Source: Arabidopsis thaliana
Taxonomy: Eukaryota; Streptophyta; Magnoliopsida; Brassicales; Brassicaceae
Assembly (NCBI RefSeq): GCF_000001735.4
Contig: NC_003070.9
Location: 23,111,971 to 23,175,970 of the forward strand
DNA length: 64,000 nt
Direction: 5' to 3'
Part shown: positions 22,163 through 34,361 of the stretch, one piece after another
Position numbering within the stretch: position 1 is the stretch's first letter
How the letters are laid out: every line of letters starts with the position of its first letter
Notes under the pieces: model-generated
Seen by the model: the letters and a program-made list of their open reading frames with translations, nothing else
The model's database searches: none
What the model was told of the DNA's origin: nothing
Made by a program: the position numbers and the translations under genes

Positions 22163-24661
22163 GATATAATTCCTTACACAAGTTGAGTAAGAAAAAAACA
22201 ATTATAGTTCACGGGCTCCATATAGATCCATTGAATTTTAATTATTCATTAGGGCCATCCAACTCGGAAATGACAGGGCACACAATCGTGGCATACCGTA
22301 GTATAGCTAGCCATTTTAGTAGAATGAAGTCTCAATGATTCTTTCTTTTTTTTTTATTAAAAGAACAAAAAACTATGTGGAGCAGAGACACCGACTAAAT
22401 TATTAATCGGACCATAAAAATAAATAATTTGGTTTGACATCAAAACTAAGATATTTTAATAAAATATTATGCATAGCTCATAGCCTCATATTTGATCGGT
22501 TCATTCGATTCCAAGTAGTCAGTTAGCTTTTTTCTAGACCAAAACTTATATAGTAACCTATCGTAGTGTATTTCACAACATTACCTGAGAGATTAAGATT
22601 AGAATCCATAACTTTTTACTTTTTTTTTATCAAACTAATGAATCATTCAAAATTTTCATCAATTTTCTAAATGAATTGTGATATCATGATAGCTTTATAT
22701 GTCTAAATGCTTAAACGATCGTTAAATTTAAATGCTAAATTTTTAGAGCTAAGACATGTTCTTTTATTTTTATTTTTGATCTTCTGGTTTTACAAAAAAA
22801 CGCCTATATAACTTGTTTTATATGTAATAAAAGTGAAGAATTTTATCCAAAAATAAAAAAGAATGATGAATGAATATATAATTGTATAGATAACCAGGTC
22901 TCATGCATAGATCAACAACATTTTAAGTGAAAAGATGGCTAATCCGATCAGCAAAATAATACAGTTACTTATAAAGACAAACACTTTTTTCTTAAATTAT
23001 TTACCTTATAATATGATAATGATAGAGCCAAATTAAAAAAGTTTATGTCATTTGTATTTTTTTTTTTAGTAGAAATCATCAGGTTTAGACACTATATATG
23101 TATTTCCACCTATAATAATATAATGTATGTTCTTTGAGACTAAATTTTACGTGGTCACATGTCATTTCAACTTTATTATATGCTATGTATACTTGTATCT
23201 GTCTTTGGGCTTGTTTTGTCACACGATATATAGTATACCATGTAATGAGTTCTAGCAAAAGTGAAATCTTACTTGAAAAAAAAAAAATATTAGAAAATCT
23301 TACTTACACGTAAATGTCCCATTTACACGTAAAACAAAATGTCCCATTTACTTGAATGTTCGTGTGTGTGTGTAAGATGACATATAAATCAATAGACTTA
23401 TGAACAAAAAAAAAATATCAATAGACATGATTTGACAATAAAGACAACATTTGTTTTTAGTTTGACAAAAAATAAGCACATAACATTTTATCTTTTAAAG
23501 GCTAATTGATTTGTACCAAATTAATTTTTTTATTATTAATTATATTATTATAAATAACTGCTTACATTTCTCTTGTGGACGAAATTTTTTTTTGATTTTA
23601 TTCTTATTTTCTTACCGAGATAATTGGTTTCTTTTTTTTTCTTATCATTTGTCAAATGAATTCATTAGCTGGAAATTAAATTTGAAAAGTATATAGGGGT
23701 AGGGGGAAACACCTTAAAAACCCTTGTTTTTGTTCTATAAAGTTGACCATCTATCTTTAATGTTCATACTTGATTATTCCATATATTGACATTTTTATAA
23801 ATTTATTTCTTCGAATCCATATCCATTTGTCAGTGTCACTAAAATGATAAGAGGTTGACACAGTTTTGTAAAGATCTAACCTGATGCTTGACATGTTCAT
23901 ATCTGTGTCGATCCATTTTTTTTCCCGTAAAATTTTGGATGTTAAAACGCATGGGTATTTTTTCTCTTAAGTTTCCAGTATTGGTTAAGAAAAACAAATC
24001 TTTCTTATTAAACTTTGATAGACACACGCGCATGTAGTAAATTAGGCTTGAATCATGAATTGGTTCCGTAACTTCTGAAGATTATCTCTGCACGATTTTA
24101 CGGATAACTGGACTTTATGGTTTTCGCCATGAGCCTAGCTTCTTCTTGTTTGGTTTAATTTACTTCATATCAACGATCTGCTCATTTTCACATCTTCTTA
24201 TTTTGAGACTTTTTGTTGTGCCTAAAGTCGTTCCTCAATTTTGATGGTTAAACCTTCGGTTTCCACACAAGGGATTGCAGTCTTCAAATTAATTATTGTT
24301 TAAAATTCGATGTGCAACAATAATATCCATATATACCTTATAATCTTATATATTGAAATGATTGTGTTTTGTAACTTTGGATGTATTGTAAGATGAGATG
24401 TTATAAGGATATTATTTATTAATTCATACAACAACAAATACACACCCCAATGAAACTATATAAGAGAACAGAAAAAAACACATAACTGTGAAGTTTAGAA
24501 GCAATCATACACACATACATAAGTAACTAGATGAACACACAAATACAAGATAACAAAGACAATAATATATAATCTTTTTTTTTTTGGTAGAAATCATCTT
24601 GTCTGTCCAAACAAGAAGATTATATTGATATGAAGTGTGTGTTGTATAATTAGGTTCTTGA
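21105..24661. other. Convergent intergenic region, no gene
   Basis: AT-rich sequence between the two proline-rich genes. It holds an (AAT)n microsatellite at about 22127-22162 and a short duplicated word ATGTCCCATTTAC at about 23316 and 23340. I find no supportable coding region. Confidence 0.4.
22127..22162. repeat. (AAT)n microsatellite
   Basis: About 12 perfect copies of AAT/ATA in a row. It produces artificial Asn or Ile runs in translated frames and is likely length-polymorphic. Confidence 0.95.
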
Positions 24662-25111
24662 TTAGCATTGGAAGCCACGAGGAACTTTTTTGCTGCAAAC
24701 ATTGAGAAGAAGACTGAGAGAGAGTGGGATATTCAGGTTGATACCGAGGATGTTAGCCTTGAGCGCAGTGCAAAGACAAGCTGCAGCCTCAAGATCAGCG
24801 AGTCCTTGGATGAGGGTGCAACATGGCTCGACCGGTGGCTTGCCAAGGGTTACGTTTAGTAGGCCGTTGAGTACGTTGGCGCAAACTCCTAGCTTAAGGG
24901 CGTCTCTAGGGCATTTGGCTATTGCCGGGCTAGGACTAGGGTGTGGTGTTGGCTTGGGTTTAGGGTTAGGTTTTGGCTTGGGAGAGGGGCTAGGTTTATG
25001 TTTTGGCTTGGGAGAAGGGCAACCGCAGTTACCGCAGGCGGATATTGTTGTGAAGAAAAGGAAGTTGAGGATCAAGAAAAGAGCTAAAGATTTTGTGGTT
25101 CTTGAAGCCAT
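24662..25111 (-). CDS. Short hybrid proline-rich / 8-cysteine protein (AIR1/EARLI1-like)
   Basis: Single exon on the minus strand, 149 residues from [12 protein letters not shown]. An upstream in-frame ATG at 25123 would add four residues (MRLT) before the normal family start, so I prefer 25111. Parts are a signal peptide (residues 1 to about 26), a short Cys/Gly segment (CGNCGCP), a [16 protein letters not shown] Pro/Lys repeat, then the 8-cysteine domain ([44 protein letters not shown]). It is a secreted HyPRP, likely AT1G62510, of the bimodular type related to AIR1 and EARLI1. The shared wording LEAAxCLCT and the DALKLG/NALKLG block indicate common descent with the gene at 20211. Confidence 0.88.
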   Translation of the reverse strand: MASRTTKSLALFLILNFLFFTTISACGNCGCPSPKPKHKPSPSPKPKPNPKPKPTPHPSPSPAIAKCPRDALKLGVCANVLNGLLNVTLGKPPVEPCCTLIQGLADLEAAACLCTALKANILGINLNIPLSLSLLLNVCSKKVPRGFQC

Positions 25112-25220
25112 TGTTAATCTCACTTTTGGTTATAGAGGAGAGGTTTCAAAAACAAACAGTACTGTTTTCTTTGGTATGTGTGAATTGGGATGTTGGAGAA
25201 AGATGGAGGGTTCGAAGTTG

Positions 25221-25230
25221 CTTTTATAGT
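25221..25230 (-). promoter_or_regulatory. TATA box of the short proline-rich gene
   Basis: Minus strand reads ACTATAAAAG, a strong plant TATA box, 110 bases upstream of the ATG at 25111. Confidence 0.65.
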
Positions 25231-27995
25231 AGTTTGAAGGACATGCCGAGAATGTTTATGACCTCATATATGTGATTATTTAAGAAAAACATCGGTGAAA
25301 TTCTGAATTTTTGGTTTATAATTATTTTTGATTACTGATAAAAAGAGGTTATTTGATATATGAATGTCCTGTGTAAACAGAGCATGTTAGTGCTGATTCT
25401 AGACTGGGTTCGAGAAGATTCTTCCAACAATTTATATGATTAAATTCAAGTGCTAGATAACTCTGTGGTGGCAAATTGACAAAAGCAAAATTTGGAATAT
25501 ATATTGTCCATTTTGTATATTATGGTAAATAAGAAGTTTTTTTTTTTGTTAAAAAGGTAAATAAGAAGTTTTGCACCTTTAGTTTCCCACGACTCTTTTC
25601 TATAAGATAAAACATATAACACTTGGAATATATATTGTCCAGTTTTCTTAAGAAAAAACATCCAGTAAGTTCAGCTATAATTTTTAATAAAATTATGAAT
25701 CTTTTTTTTTTATCGCGAGTGATTTATCTACATAATCTTTATTCTTTTTAGTCACATACTCTCATTATTATCTTATTATTGAATTATCATTATTTTCTTA
25801 TAGTTAGTATTGAAATTTGCAGGAAAATGACAAGATTAAAACCATGTGTGGTCCTTGGACATTGATCTGGCAAACAACAGAAGGTGAATATTTGGATTTT
25901 TGTTAGGTTCTTCAGATTATGATGAAACTCTTCTTGAACTTATCCTCTTGGTAGTATTTTTTAATATATAAAGTCGCATTATTAATCTAGATATGACAAA
26001 GTTTCAATCTAATTGCTCTATAACCTAGGCATATCGTCGGAAAGAAGACATTCTGACATATAGATATACTTCATCTGTATACTTTTAAAGCAACTTCCTT
26101 GTATCTTCTGCGTTCGATTATCCAAAAATATGTAGAAGTTGTTTGAAACATTTCAAATTTTTGTTATTAACCTTTGGTTGTTTTCTAATTAAATGTTCAA
26201 TGTGTTTGTTAAATGTTGTAAGATTATATATACTCTAGAAAAAAGCAAAAAAAAAGTTAAGCCGTTTGGAATGTAAAAGATGTCAAGCCGTAATTTTCAA
26301 TCTCCATACATTTACAGTTCTCAAAGAAACTCCAACTGCGATGTTCTACTTCCATACAATAATGTTAACAAAGAGATAAACATTTCTAACCATGATGTTC
26401 AATCTCCATACTTTAATGTTTCAAAGAAATGAACATTATTCAGAATATGTGATAGTGGAGCTGCTGATTCTCTTTGTGCCCTTCACGAAACAATTGAAGG
26501 AGGCTGGTTTCTCTTTTACTTTTTCAGTTTATGTAACTTAAAATCGATCAAATTTCCGTTGAGTAAACACATTTTTTCCGAATAAATTTTACATTTTCTT
26601 CAAAAAAGAAAAAACAATTGAAAACAATATAAGATGATATATGATAATACATAAAAGGCCTACTTCACATAGATTACTAAAGATGTCTTATTTACAATTC
26701 GTACACGTGTGCATGGATGACAAAAGATGATCCATTCTATAGATTATGAACTTGTGTGTCAAAACACATTAATTTCTGTACACAAACATTTTGTGTGGAA
26801 GGTGGAAGTCATTTTATTTTAAACCTATAATTATTTACATAATCTACAATTATAGGTTTTGAACCTTTTTTTTTATGTTTGTGTATTTTTCGGATGTTAT
26901 TGATTTTGAGATTTACTTTTTAAAATGTTTCCGAAGAATTTTCTTAACCTTTCTTGTCGTTTGACATTTTTTATATCAAATCACACAAAATGAAAGATTT
27001 GTAAATTCAGTAGTGTAATAATCTAAAAATTTTACATGTACCATATATTGTTAAAATATTTTTTGTTCACATTGTATAACAAAACCATTTTTTAATTCAT
27101 TTGCACTTCAATCAATACTCGACAGTTGACACTCTTGAGTTTTGGGCCTTCATCCATAAAATTGGCCCAATATTTTAACCATTGCAAAATCACATGGACA
27201 TATTGGGCCTTCGCCCATCAAATGGCCCAAAATTCAAGTATTGCAAAACCGTACCAGTATCTATCAACCCTACCAATATCGAATTTTGTTATGAATCTAT
27301 CATTGTTTTTTCATTAATTGATTTGCAGGATATTTGATCGCCTATATAGGAAAGAGTGGGATGCTAATTATAGTTATATTGTACTTCTGTTTAATAGAAA
27401 GAGATGGAAGGGAAATTATAACTGTATAAGAGGTGTGTGTATATGTGATATATTGAGATTGTAATCATCAATAAATATACTTTTTTTGGTCAACCTCTGC
27501 ATAAACAGCGTACGTTCTTGTCAGCGTAAGTTCTTTGAATTCTTGAAATATGGTGAAAAAATGTAATTGGTACATTAAAAGCTCTTTAGATTGGAATGCA
27601 TCATGTTGATAGATTCTAGCATTGATAGATTTTAATTTTGAAATCCATTTTTCAAATGAAACCAAACCTAGCTATTGGGAGCTCATAATGAAATAAAACT
27701 GTATTTATTATTTCATAGATCAAAAAAATTATTGACTGTTATTTCTGAATTCACACGTTGTAAACTCCAAAACAACAAGATCTGAACCTTATTAATTATT
27801 GAGCTTTGATTCTTTTTTTTTAAATGATTACTTTTATTCTGATTTTAAATATTTTGTTCATCAAAAATAATCATATTAATGGTTTATGTTCTATACCATT
27901 TGAACCAACCTCTTACAAACTTGATAGCCAGTAGTTTATTAGTAAAAATAAACCGTCACGCTTTAAAGCCGTAATGTGGAAAAATGATACCATCA
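25231..27995. other. Gene-free AT-rich region
   Basis: I see no gene. A 29-base segment around GGAATATATATTGTCCA occurs twice (25493-25510 and 25624-25642). At 27141-27235 two copies of a TTGGGCC...GGCCCAA palindromic unit lie in tandem (see findings). Confidence 0.4.
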
Positions 27996-28126
27996 TGATA
28001 TAATTTAGAAAGACTTGGTTTATTCATTAACATAAGAAAAGTATTTATACATAATGAGATTTTTTTATACGATAGAATCGTATCACATCTCAATATTTTA
28101 AATTTATCCTAATATATCCTAATACC
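27996..28126 (-). repeat. LTR (element 3' end) of the small LTR retrotransposon
   Basis: Shares the words TTTATTCATTAACATAAGAA and GTATTTATACATAATGAGAT with the right copy, and has an extra internal duplication of ATCCTAATATATCCTAATAC. Confidence 0.75.
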
Positions 28127-28805
28127 CTCCTTCAACTTGGTGATCTGAAATTTCGAGCACCAATTTGGACAATAAATTTTCAAACATATGTGTAGAAAAT
28201 AGAAGAGCGTCGACTTGTAAAACGACAACAAAGTAAAAGAAGTGAAGCGGCAGCTTGTGGCTTTCATAGAAAACAACGACACCAATGGCTTGTAGAAACG
28301 GTAGAAGATAGACGTGCGACAGCTTGTGAAGCAGCGGCAAAGAAGAAGTTAAACGGCTGCAGCGGTGGCTTTTATGGAAAACGAGGCAATAGTAGCTAGG
28401 TTTAATAGATAACTGGTAAAATCAAATATATTTATAGTTTAAAAATTGTAGAAAATAGAAGATAATGGAAGCAACACTAGTTAGTACATCGGTGGCTAGG
28501 TTAATGATTTTAGAACAAAGGCGGCGGTTGCTGAAGCCAAGCAACGACGGCCATTTAAAAAACAAATTAGGTCACTGCTACCATGATAGATTTGGGTTTT
28601 TAACATGGTACCAGCGACCTAATCTGGGCAATAGATGGAGTGGTTCTAACCCTTTATATACTACTTAATAATTTCTCCAAGTTTCGATGTGGGATTTTCT
28701 TCATTAACACCCTTCTTACGTTCAGATATTATTGGCTCTGAAGCGTAGATATATGTTGAAACAACATCCACTGGATGATCCAACGATTGGATGGTTCTAA
28801 TACCA

Positions 28806-28926
28806 TGATATAATTAAAAAGAACTTGATTTATTCATTAACATAAGAAGAGTATTTATACATAATGAGATTTCCTTATATGGTAGAATAGTATTACATCT
28901 CATTATTTGAAGTATATCCTAATACA
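28806..28926 (-). repeat. LTR (element 5' end) of the small LTR retrotransposon
   Basis: Right copy, 121 bp, ends TGATATAATT...TAATACA on the plus strand. Adjacent plus sequence 28793-28805 is the complement of the primer-binding site. Confidence 0.75.
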
Positions 28927-31900
28927 GATCAACTAATGAAAAATGGGGTGCTGATATTGACCATATAGATGTATACCCATTTGAAAAAATATATCAAATT
29001 AAATGTCCAACCGTCCAACTATTTTTTTCGAGATATTCAACTTGTGTCACTCGTAACTAGTAACTAGTGTCACATTTTATTTTTGGTTGAGATTATTTCT
29101 TCCAGGATTATATACGTAAATCGGTTACTGAGGATTAAAAAACAAAAAAGGAGGATTAAAATTTGAACACCGTTCCCGGAGGAGACCAAGAAGATTCTTA
29201 GGGCAAAGCGTGAAGTTAAAAGGCTGTCGAAAAAAAAAACATTACAATTACAAACTTACATCTTTCACAAAACCCTAGTTTCTACCCAACCAAACTTCCT
29301 CCTTGGCTCTCCTTTTTATTTCAATTCCAAACTAGCTCCATCCATATTTGATTTATTTATTTACTTAGTTTGGATCTTATAATCATTACACACTTTATAA
29401 TATACTATTACTATTCATGCAATTTGAATATGAAAGTGAAAATGGCAAACTAAGCCCTAGAGATACTTAGATTGCACAAAGTAGTCACTGAACTTTTCCA
29501 AGTAACAACGCAACCCTAAACTTTGGAATCTACCAGCTTAGTCCATATATATACAGTTTACAATATATATGTATTAGTTGGTTTAGTATATACCACTTTG
29601 AACTTTCTACCAAATTTTATTGATTTGCTTAATTAATTTAAAATTAATATATATTTGTACGTTTAATTTGTTTAGTATACTACATATAGTTTGTTGAGTT
29701 TAAAGTTTTAACGACTATCTATAGTTACATTTCTTTGTTTAATAATTTAATTATAGAGTATTTCACTAGTTATATATACTTCTTATGATATTGAATTAAT
29801 CGGAATTTTGATAAAATGGATCTACTTTTCCAATATAGATAGTGAGAGTCATTTTGAATAGATTTCTAAAAGTTAAGGATGCGTAGTGATGTTTAGACTT
29901 TAGTATTTAAATACTTTGAGTCAAGTATGGACATGAATTCAAACCATTTATGATTACGTGCGGGATGGGAGTATGTATTATTCTATTCTTTTGTTTAGTT
30001 TTTCGTAATAGTTTACTAGAATTGCTTTAATTATGTGTTTACATATATCAACGTTGTGGCCTCCTCATGTTACTACACGACCCACTCTCCCAAAAGTTTC
30101 TTACTACTAAAAAAATATTTTCACCATAAGATTTCAAGTATAGTGTATATACGGTTTTTAATGCACATGTCTGATATTTTTTTTGGGTTCTAACTTCTAA
30201 TGTCTGTTTTTTTTTTTACATACACATTTTCTCATAAACACACTTAATATCTCATTTTTACGATTTATTATATACTAATACAACCAAATTAAGCTGGTAT
30301 AACTCTGGCATGGTTATATATATATTCGATAAATTCCGGAGCTTTGTGTATCAATTCTTATAAATGCATATATATTCATACTGAGCTGTGAATCATATGG
30401 TTGGTATAAAATTTAACTAAAGATAATAACAATTATTGTCACATAAAGTAAAGCAATATTTAAGTAGAAGATCATATTTAAAATATGTCTTCTACATATA
30501 TATAGACATATAGTATAACAAAACACTTATCATCTGTATAAACTAAGCAATTGCGTCAAATAGAAACTTTAAAATATAATTAGTGGCAACCTAAATCTTT
30601 ATAATATCTAAGATCAAACATGTAGTATAGTAATTTGTGTTAGTATCGTCGATGCACCGTCACTCGAATTTAAACTCGCATCATACATGATACATACTGT
30701 TGAAGTGTATAATCGTTCATACTAAGAAACTTTCTAAATTGTCATTGAAATTGAAATTTTCACGGTATGATAGATTATATATTGAGTGACACAAACGGAT
30801 TTACAAAATATTTGAACACTATTCAGAACCAACAATGTCATATATACGCATTAATCACTAATTAGTCAAATGCTTACTTATGTTAGACAAGGCAATTGTA
30901 ATATCATCAGGGTATAGATTATTATAATTATTAATTTAAGTGTGTAATTAAGAAAAAATAAGAGGAAGACGACAGATAAGAAAATGGGTGTCATTATGTG
31001 AGAATTTCAAAATTTTCAGTGCGATTTGTTTTAATAGTCCGTCGTTGGCAGCTTCCATTCTCTTTCTATTCTTCTATTCTTCCATTTTGTTTTTGTAAAT
31101 CTCAAAATTCTAAAGATTCCTCCTATTTTTAAAAGCAAACAATTATTTTTATATTAGTAGCATGACAAGTGATTAAGATACGCATATCCTAGTGAGTAGT
31201 ATACAATTTTCTCTATATTATATTTATATTGTGTATATTTCAGAGTGTTAGTTGAGTTGATTTTATGAATTAAATTATGTGAACTCCTGAACCAGAAAGC
31301 AGCCAACTATATCTCGCTGTAGTGCAGAAACATATATTCAGCATTGACAGACACAATTTGTGAAGTTAGATAGCTTTTATCACTTGCTCACTGATACAAT
31401 GTTTTGTGAAAACACATCAGCTAGTCAGTAGTCAGATTGCATCAAATTTTGGGTTCCATGAGAGGACAAAATAAATTGAAATAGACTTTCATTTTGGTTA
31501 GTAACAAAGTTAGTAATTAGTTACAGTAAACTAGCTTATATATATACAATTTCGATAGTTAGAAATAGTTTTTTTTTTTTTTTTTGTGTGCAATTTTTCT
31601 CTAATTCATCTTCGAATCTTTTATTATTTTGGTGTTTTACTTTTAAAGTTACAAACAAGCTACCATTGACCACTGATTGATTCAAAGACGACAATGAATC
31701 GTGATTCTTACAAAATTCTATGGTGTAGAAAATTAGAAATACATATAGTTTTGTTTTAGCTCACTAGCTTTAATTAATTATGACAAGAAGAAAACTTATA
31801 ATTTGTATGATAAACAAGATATACAAATTAAGTAGAAATGCGTATTCTAAGAAAAAGGTTGAAATGAAATCATTATTTTGTATTGAATATTTTTTGTAAG

Positions 31901-32535
31901 ATAGCGTAAAATTTACGTTGATTTCGAAATATTTTTGTCATCGACTAAGAGATCCAGATATCTTAATTGACTTGAATAGACATTACATGTGAAATTCTAT
32001 TGTTGAGATAAAAACAAATAGAGTTACGAAGTTGACGTATTTTTAAAAAATGTTATTCGTGTTCTTTTGTGATCCATTTATGATAAAAAAAAGACAAGAA
32101 TCACAAGACTGTACCAAAATAAAAACAATAAAATCCGGCTGTCAATTTTTATCTTACATTTATTTCCGTCTTGTTTTTCTGCATTACCTTACATAAAATC
32201 AAAAAACAAATTTTCCATTCTTATAATTTTTTTGAAAAAACTTAAAATCAATAAGACAAAAGTGATATGAAGGAATGGGGTCATATCGTAGAATCATCTT
32301 ACATAAATCAAAAAAATAAATTTATGTTGTAAAAAATTACTATGTTATATTAAACTAAAGGGTAATACCGTAATTTACACTCCCAAGTTTCGACGTACAC
32401 TTTTAATATTCATCATCATCATCGCGCCATGTTGCTTTCTTCTTCTGCTTCTGTTTCTTTTCCAAGTTTTTAAAGAGAGAGAGAGAGACTGAAAGAAAAA
32501 CAAAAAACAGAGAGCTTTGGTTCCGGATCTTGATT
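28927..32535. other. Gene-free AT-rich region
   Basis: No supportable gene in 3.6 kb. A telo-box-like AAAACCCTAG lies at about 29270-29280 next to a C/T-rich patch, but no open frame follows it. Upstream of 32536 a (GA)n tract (about 32476-32490) probably belongs to the 5' UTR of the next gene. Confidence 0.4.
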
Positions 32536-33378
32536 ATGGCAAATGGGTGGGTCAAATCGTTACAATGCAAGTCGAAAGCTTTCGATGATGTTTACAATCC
32601 GATTAAAAACCCGAACCCGAATCCGAGCCCGAGTCCGAAACATCTCATGTCAAGCTACAGTTGCAGAAAAAGCACACAGAGTCTAAAAGATGTGATCGAA
32701 ACCAAAAAACCCAAACCTAAACCGAAGAAACCCAATCCAAAACCGGATAAACGAGAAACCGACCCGGTTTTATCACCATCAACCCGGATCCGATCAACCG
32801 GAGTTCGTGATCGTGATCCGTTTTTACCGACATTGACGGAGCTATCGGAAGGTCATCAGTCACGTAATGTGGTGGAGATTATCTTTCAGACGAGCTGGGG
32901 TCCGAAACCGTTTTCGGGTCGGGTCGAAATGATTTTCAAAGTGCAAAACGGGTCTAAGACTTTGACCCGGTTCGAAGAGTATCGTGAAGCCGTGAAAGCT
33001 AGGAGCGTGGGGAAAGCGCGTGAAGAGAACGCGCGTTCGGTTGCCGACGGGAATGAAACAATGAGGTTTTACTGTTTGGGTCCAAGTTACGGTGGAGGTG
33101 GCAGCGCGTGGGGTATTTTGGGAGGAAAAGGCGGTGGCGCGTCGATATATACGTTTGCCGGAAGTAGCACGGCGAATGAGAAAGCTGGCGGTGGGAAAGG
33201 GAGGAAGGCAATGTTGGTTTGTCGGGTCATAGCGGGTCGGGTCACTAAGCAAAACGAGTTAAAGTATGACTCGGATTTGAGGTCACGGTTTGACTCAGTG
33301 AGTGGTGACGACGGAGAGTTGCTCGTGTTCGATACACGTGCGGTGTTGCCTTGTTTTCTCATAATCTATCGGTTGTAA
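32536..33378 (+). CDS. Plant-specific protein with C2H2-protein-related C-terminal domain (AT1G62520-like)
   Basis: Single exon, 280 residues from MANGWVKSLQCKSKAFDDV. The N-terminal third is Lys/Pro-rich (KPKPKPKKPNPKPDKRE) and probably disordered. The C-terminal two thirds (from about residue 100) has the conserved blocks PTLTELSEGHQSRNVVEIIF, KVQNGSKTLTRFEEYREAVK, ENARSVADGNETMRFYCLGP, RKAMLVCRVIAGRV and the end LLVFDTRAVLPCFLIIYRL. These blocks are shared with a plant family whose longer members carry a C2H2 zinc finger and whose C-terminal part is described as distantly PARP-like. This copy has no zinc finger in front of the domain, and I see no catalytic triad I could vouch for. Function is unknown. 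An apparent upstream start at 32530 is TTG, so I use the ATG at 32536. Confidence 0.8.
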   Translation: MANGWVKSLQCKSKAFDDVYNPIKNPNPNPSPSPKHLMSSYSCRKSTQSLKDVIETKKPKPKPKKPNPKPDKRETDPVLSPSTRIRSTGVRDRDPFLPTLTELSEGHQSRNVVEIIFQTSWGPKPFSGRVEMIFKVQNGSKTLTRFEEYREAVKARSVGKAREENARSVADGNETMRFYCLGPSYGGGGSAWGILGGKGGGASIYTFAGSSTANEKAGGGKGRKAMLVCRVIAGRVTKQNELKYDSDLRSRFDSVSGDDGELLVFDTRAVLPCFLIIYRL

Positions 33379-34361
33379 AAATTCAAAAAAATAAAAGTTA
33401 TTTTAGTTTCTAACTTTTTGACATTGTAATTTCATTTATCAACGCAATTTTCCCCTAATGTTTAGGGATTTGTTTTTATTTCCAATGTAAAATTGGTAGA
33501 AAATTGTGTTGATAAATGGTAATTAATTTTGTTGACGACAAGAAAAAATGGCAATTAGTAGATTTTCTTTCTTTCTTTCTTTCCCAACTAGTAGTAAAAT
33601 ATTTTCTTATTAAATGATGTCGTAAATAGTGAATATTTTGGTGCGTTGGCTTTTACAATGCCATTAATAGATTTTATTACACAGTCAATTGTTATTAATT
33701 TTTACAGTTGGGTTTTGATTCTACATTCAATTTTCTTCCATCTATAGTAAAATATTTTATCCACTAAAATATCTTTTACGTTACTTACACGACTACTTCC
33801 TTAAAGCGAAAAGCTATAGTTGGAAAATTTCAAATTTTGTAACGTTTCTTTAATATAAAATAAATAATTTCAAAATTTTAACTGAGAGATGAGAGTAGTT
33901 CAAAAGAAGGAATAATCAGTGAAAAGTGATTCCCACTAAAGAGCATTTGTAAAAGATTTAAAGTCAAAAAAAGAAGAAGAGAAAAAGAGTAAAAATTGAA
34001 AATGAGAAATCATGAAAGTTACATTGGATCCGCAGGGAGAAGAATATTTAGAATGCACAAGTGATGAAAAATTGAAGAAATAACAGAAGCGTAAAATTTA
34101 GGCCTGTTGATGTAAAAAAAAAAACAATTAGGCCTGTTGGGCCCATTAGGCCCATAAAATAATTTACGGAATCAGTCCTAGCGAATCTTTCAAGAATTTA
34201 AAAGAACCAACTAATCTTTGAAGATCATAGACTCGAACAAAGTTCCAACTTCCTCCTCTAACTTTCAATATAGTGAATGATTTTGAAAACTGCTATATGT
34301 TAAAGCTAAACCAATGGAGCTAGAGCAAATGTCTATAAGACCTCAAGCACCGTGAATTTCA
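33379..34361. other. Convergent intergenic region
   Basis: 3' UTRs of the two convergent genes. It has a (TTTC)n tract near 33566-33585 and a cluster of GGCCCA/TGGGCC words at about 34110-34157 (AGGCCTGTTGGGCCCATTAGGCCCAT). No coding region is seen. Confidence 0.4.

Larger units (their letters stand above)
27996..28926 (-). mobile_element. Small non-autonomous LTR retrotransposon (TRIM/LARD-like)
   Basis: Two direct repeats of about 121-131 bp (27996-28126 and 28806-28926) flank 680 bp without coding capacity. On the minus strand the element has TG...CA ends, a primer-binding site TGGTATTAGAACC directly after the first LTR (plus 28793-28805), a polypurine tract AAGGAGGG directly before the second (plus about 28127-28137), and a TATA-like TATAAATACTC in each LTR. 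Flanks CATCA (27991-27995) and GATCA (28927-28931) look like a 5-bp target-site duplication with one change. No gag or pol is present, so it must have used proteins of another Copia-type element. Confidence 0.75.

Noticed and set aside
28119..28668. Small open frames inside the short LTR element
   Set aside because: They cross the LTR/interior borders, have no gag or pol motif and lie within a recognised non-autonomous element.
29120..29330. Possible ribosomal-protein-like relic (AKREVKRLSKKK) with a telo-box-like AAAACCCTAG
   Set aside because: The frame is only about 40 codons, the similarity is limited to Lys/Arg-rich words, and no second block confirms it.
32530..32535. Start of the AT1G62520-like gene at 32530
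   Set aside because: The codon there is TTG. The first ATG in frame is at 32536.
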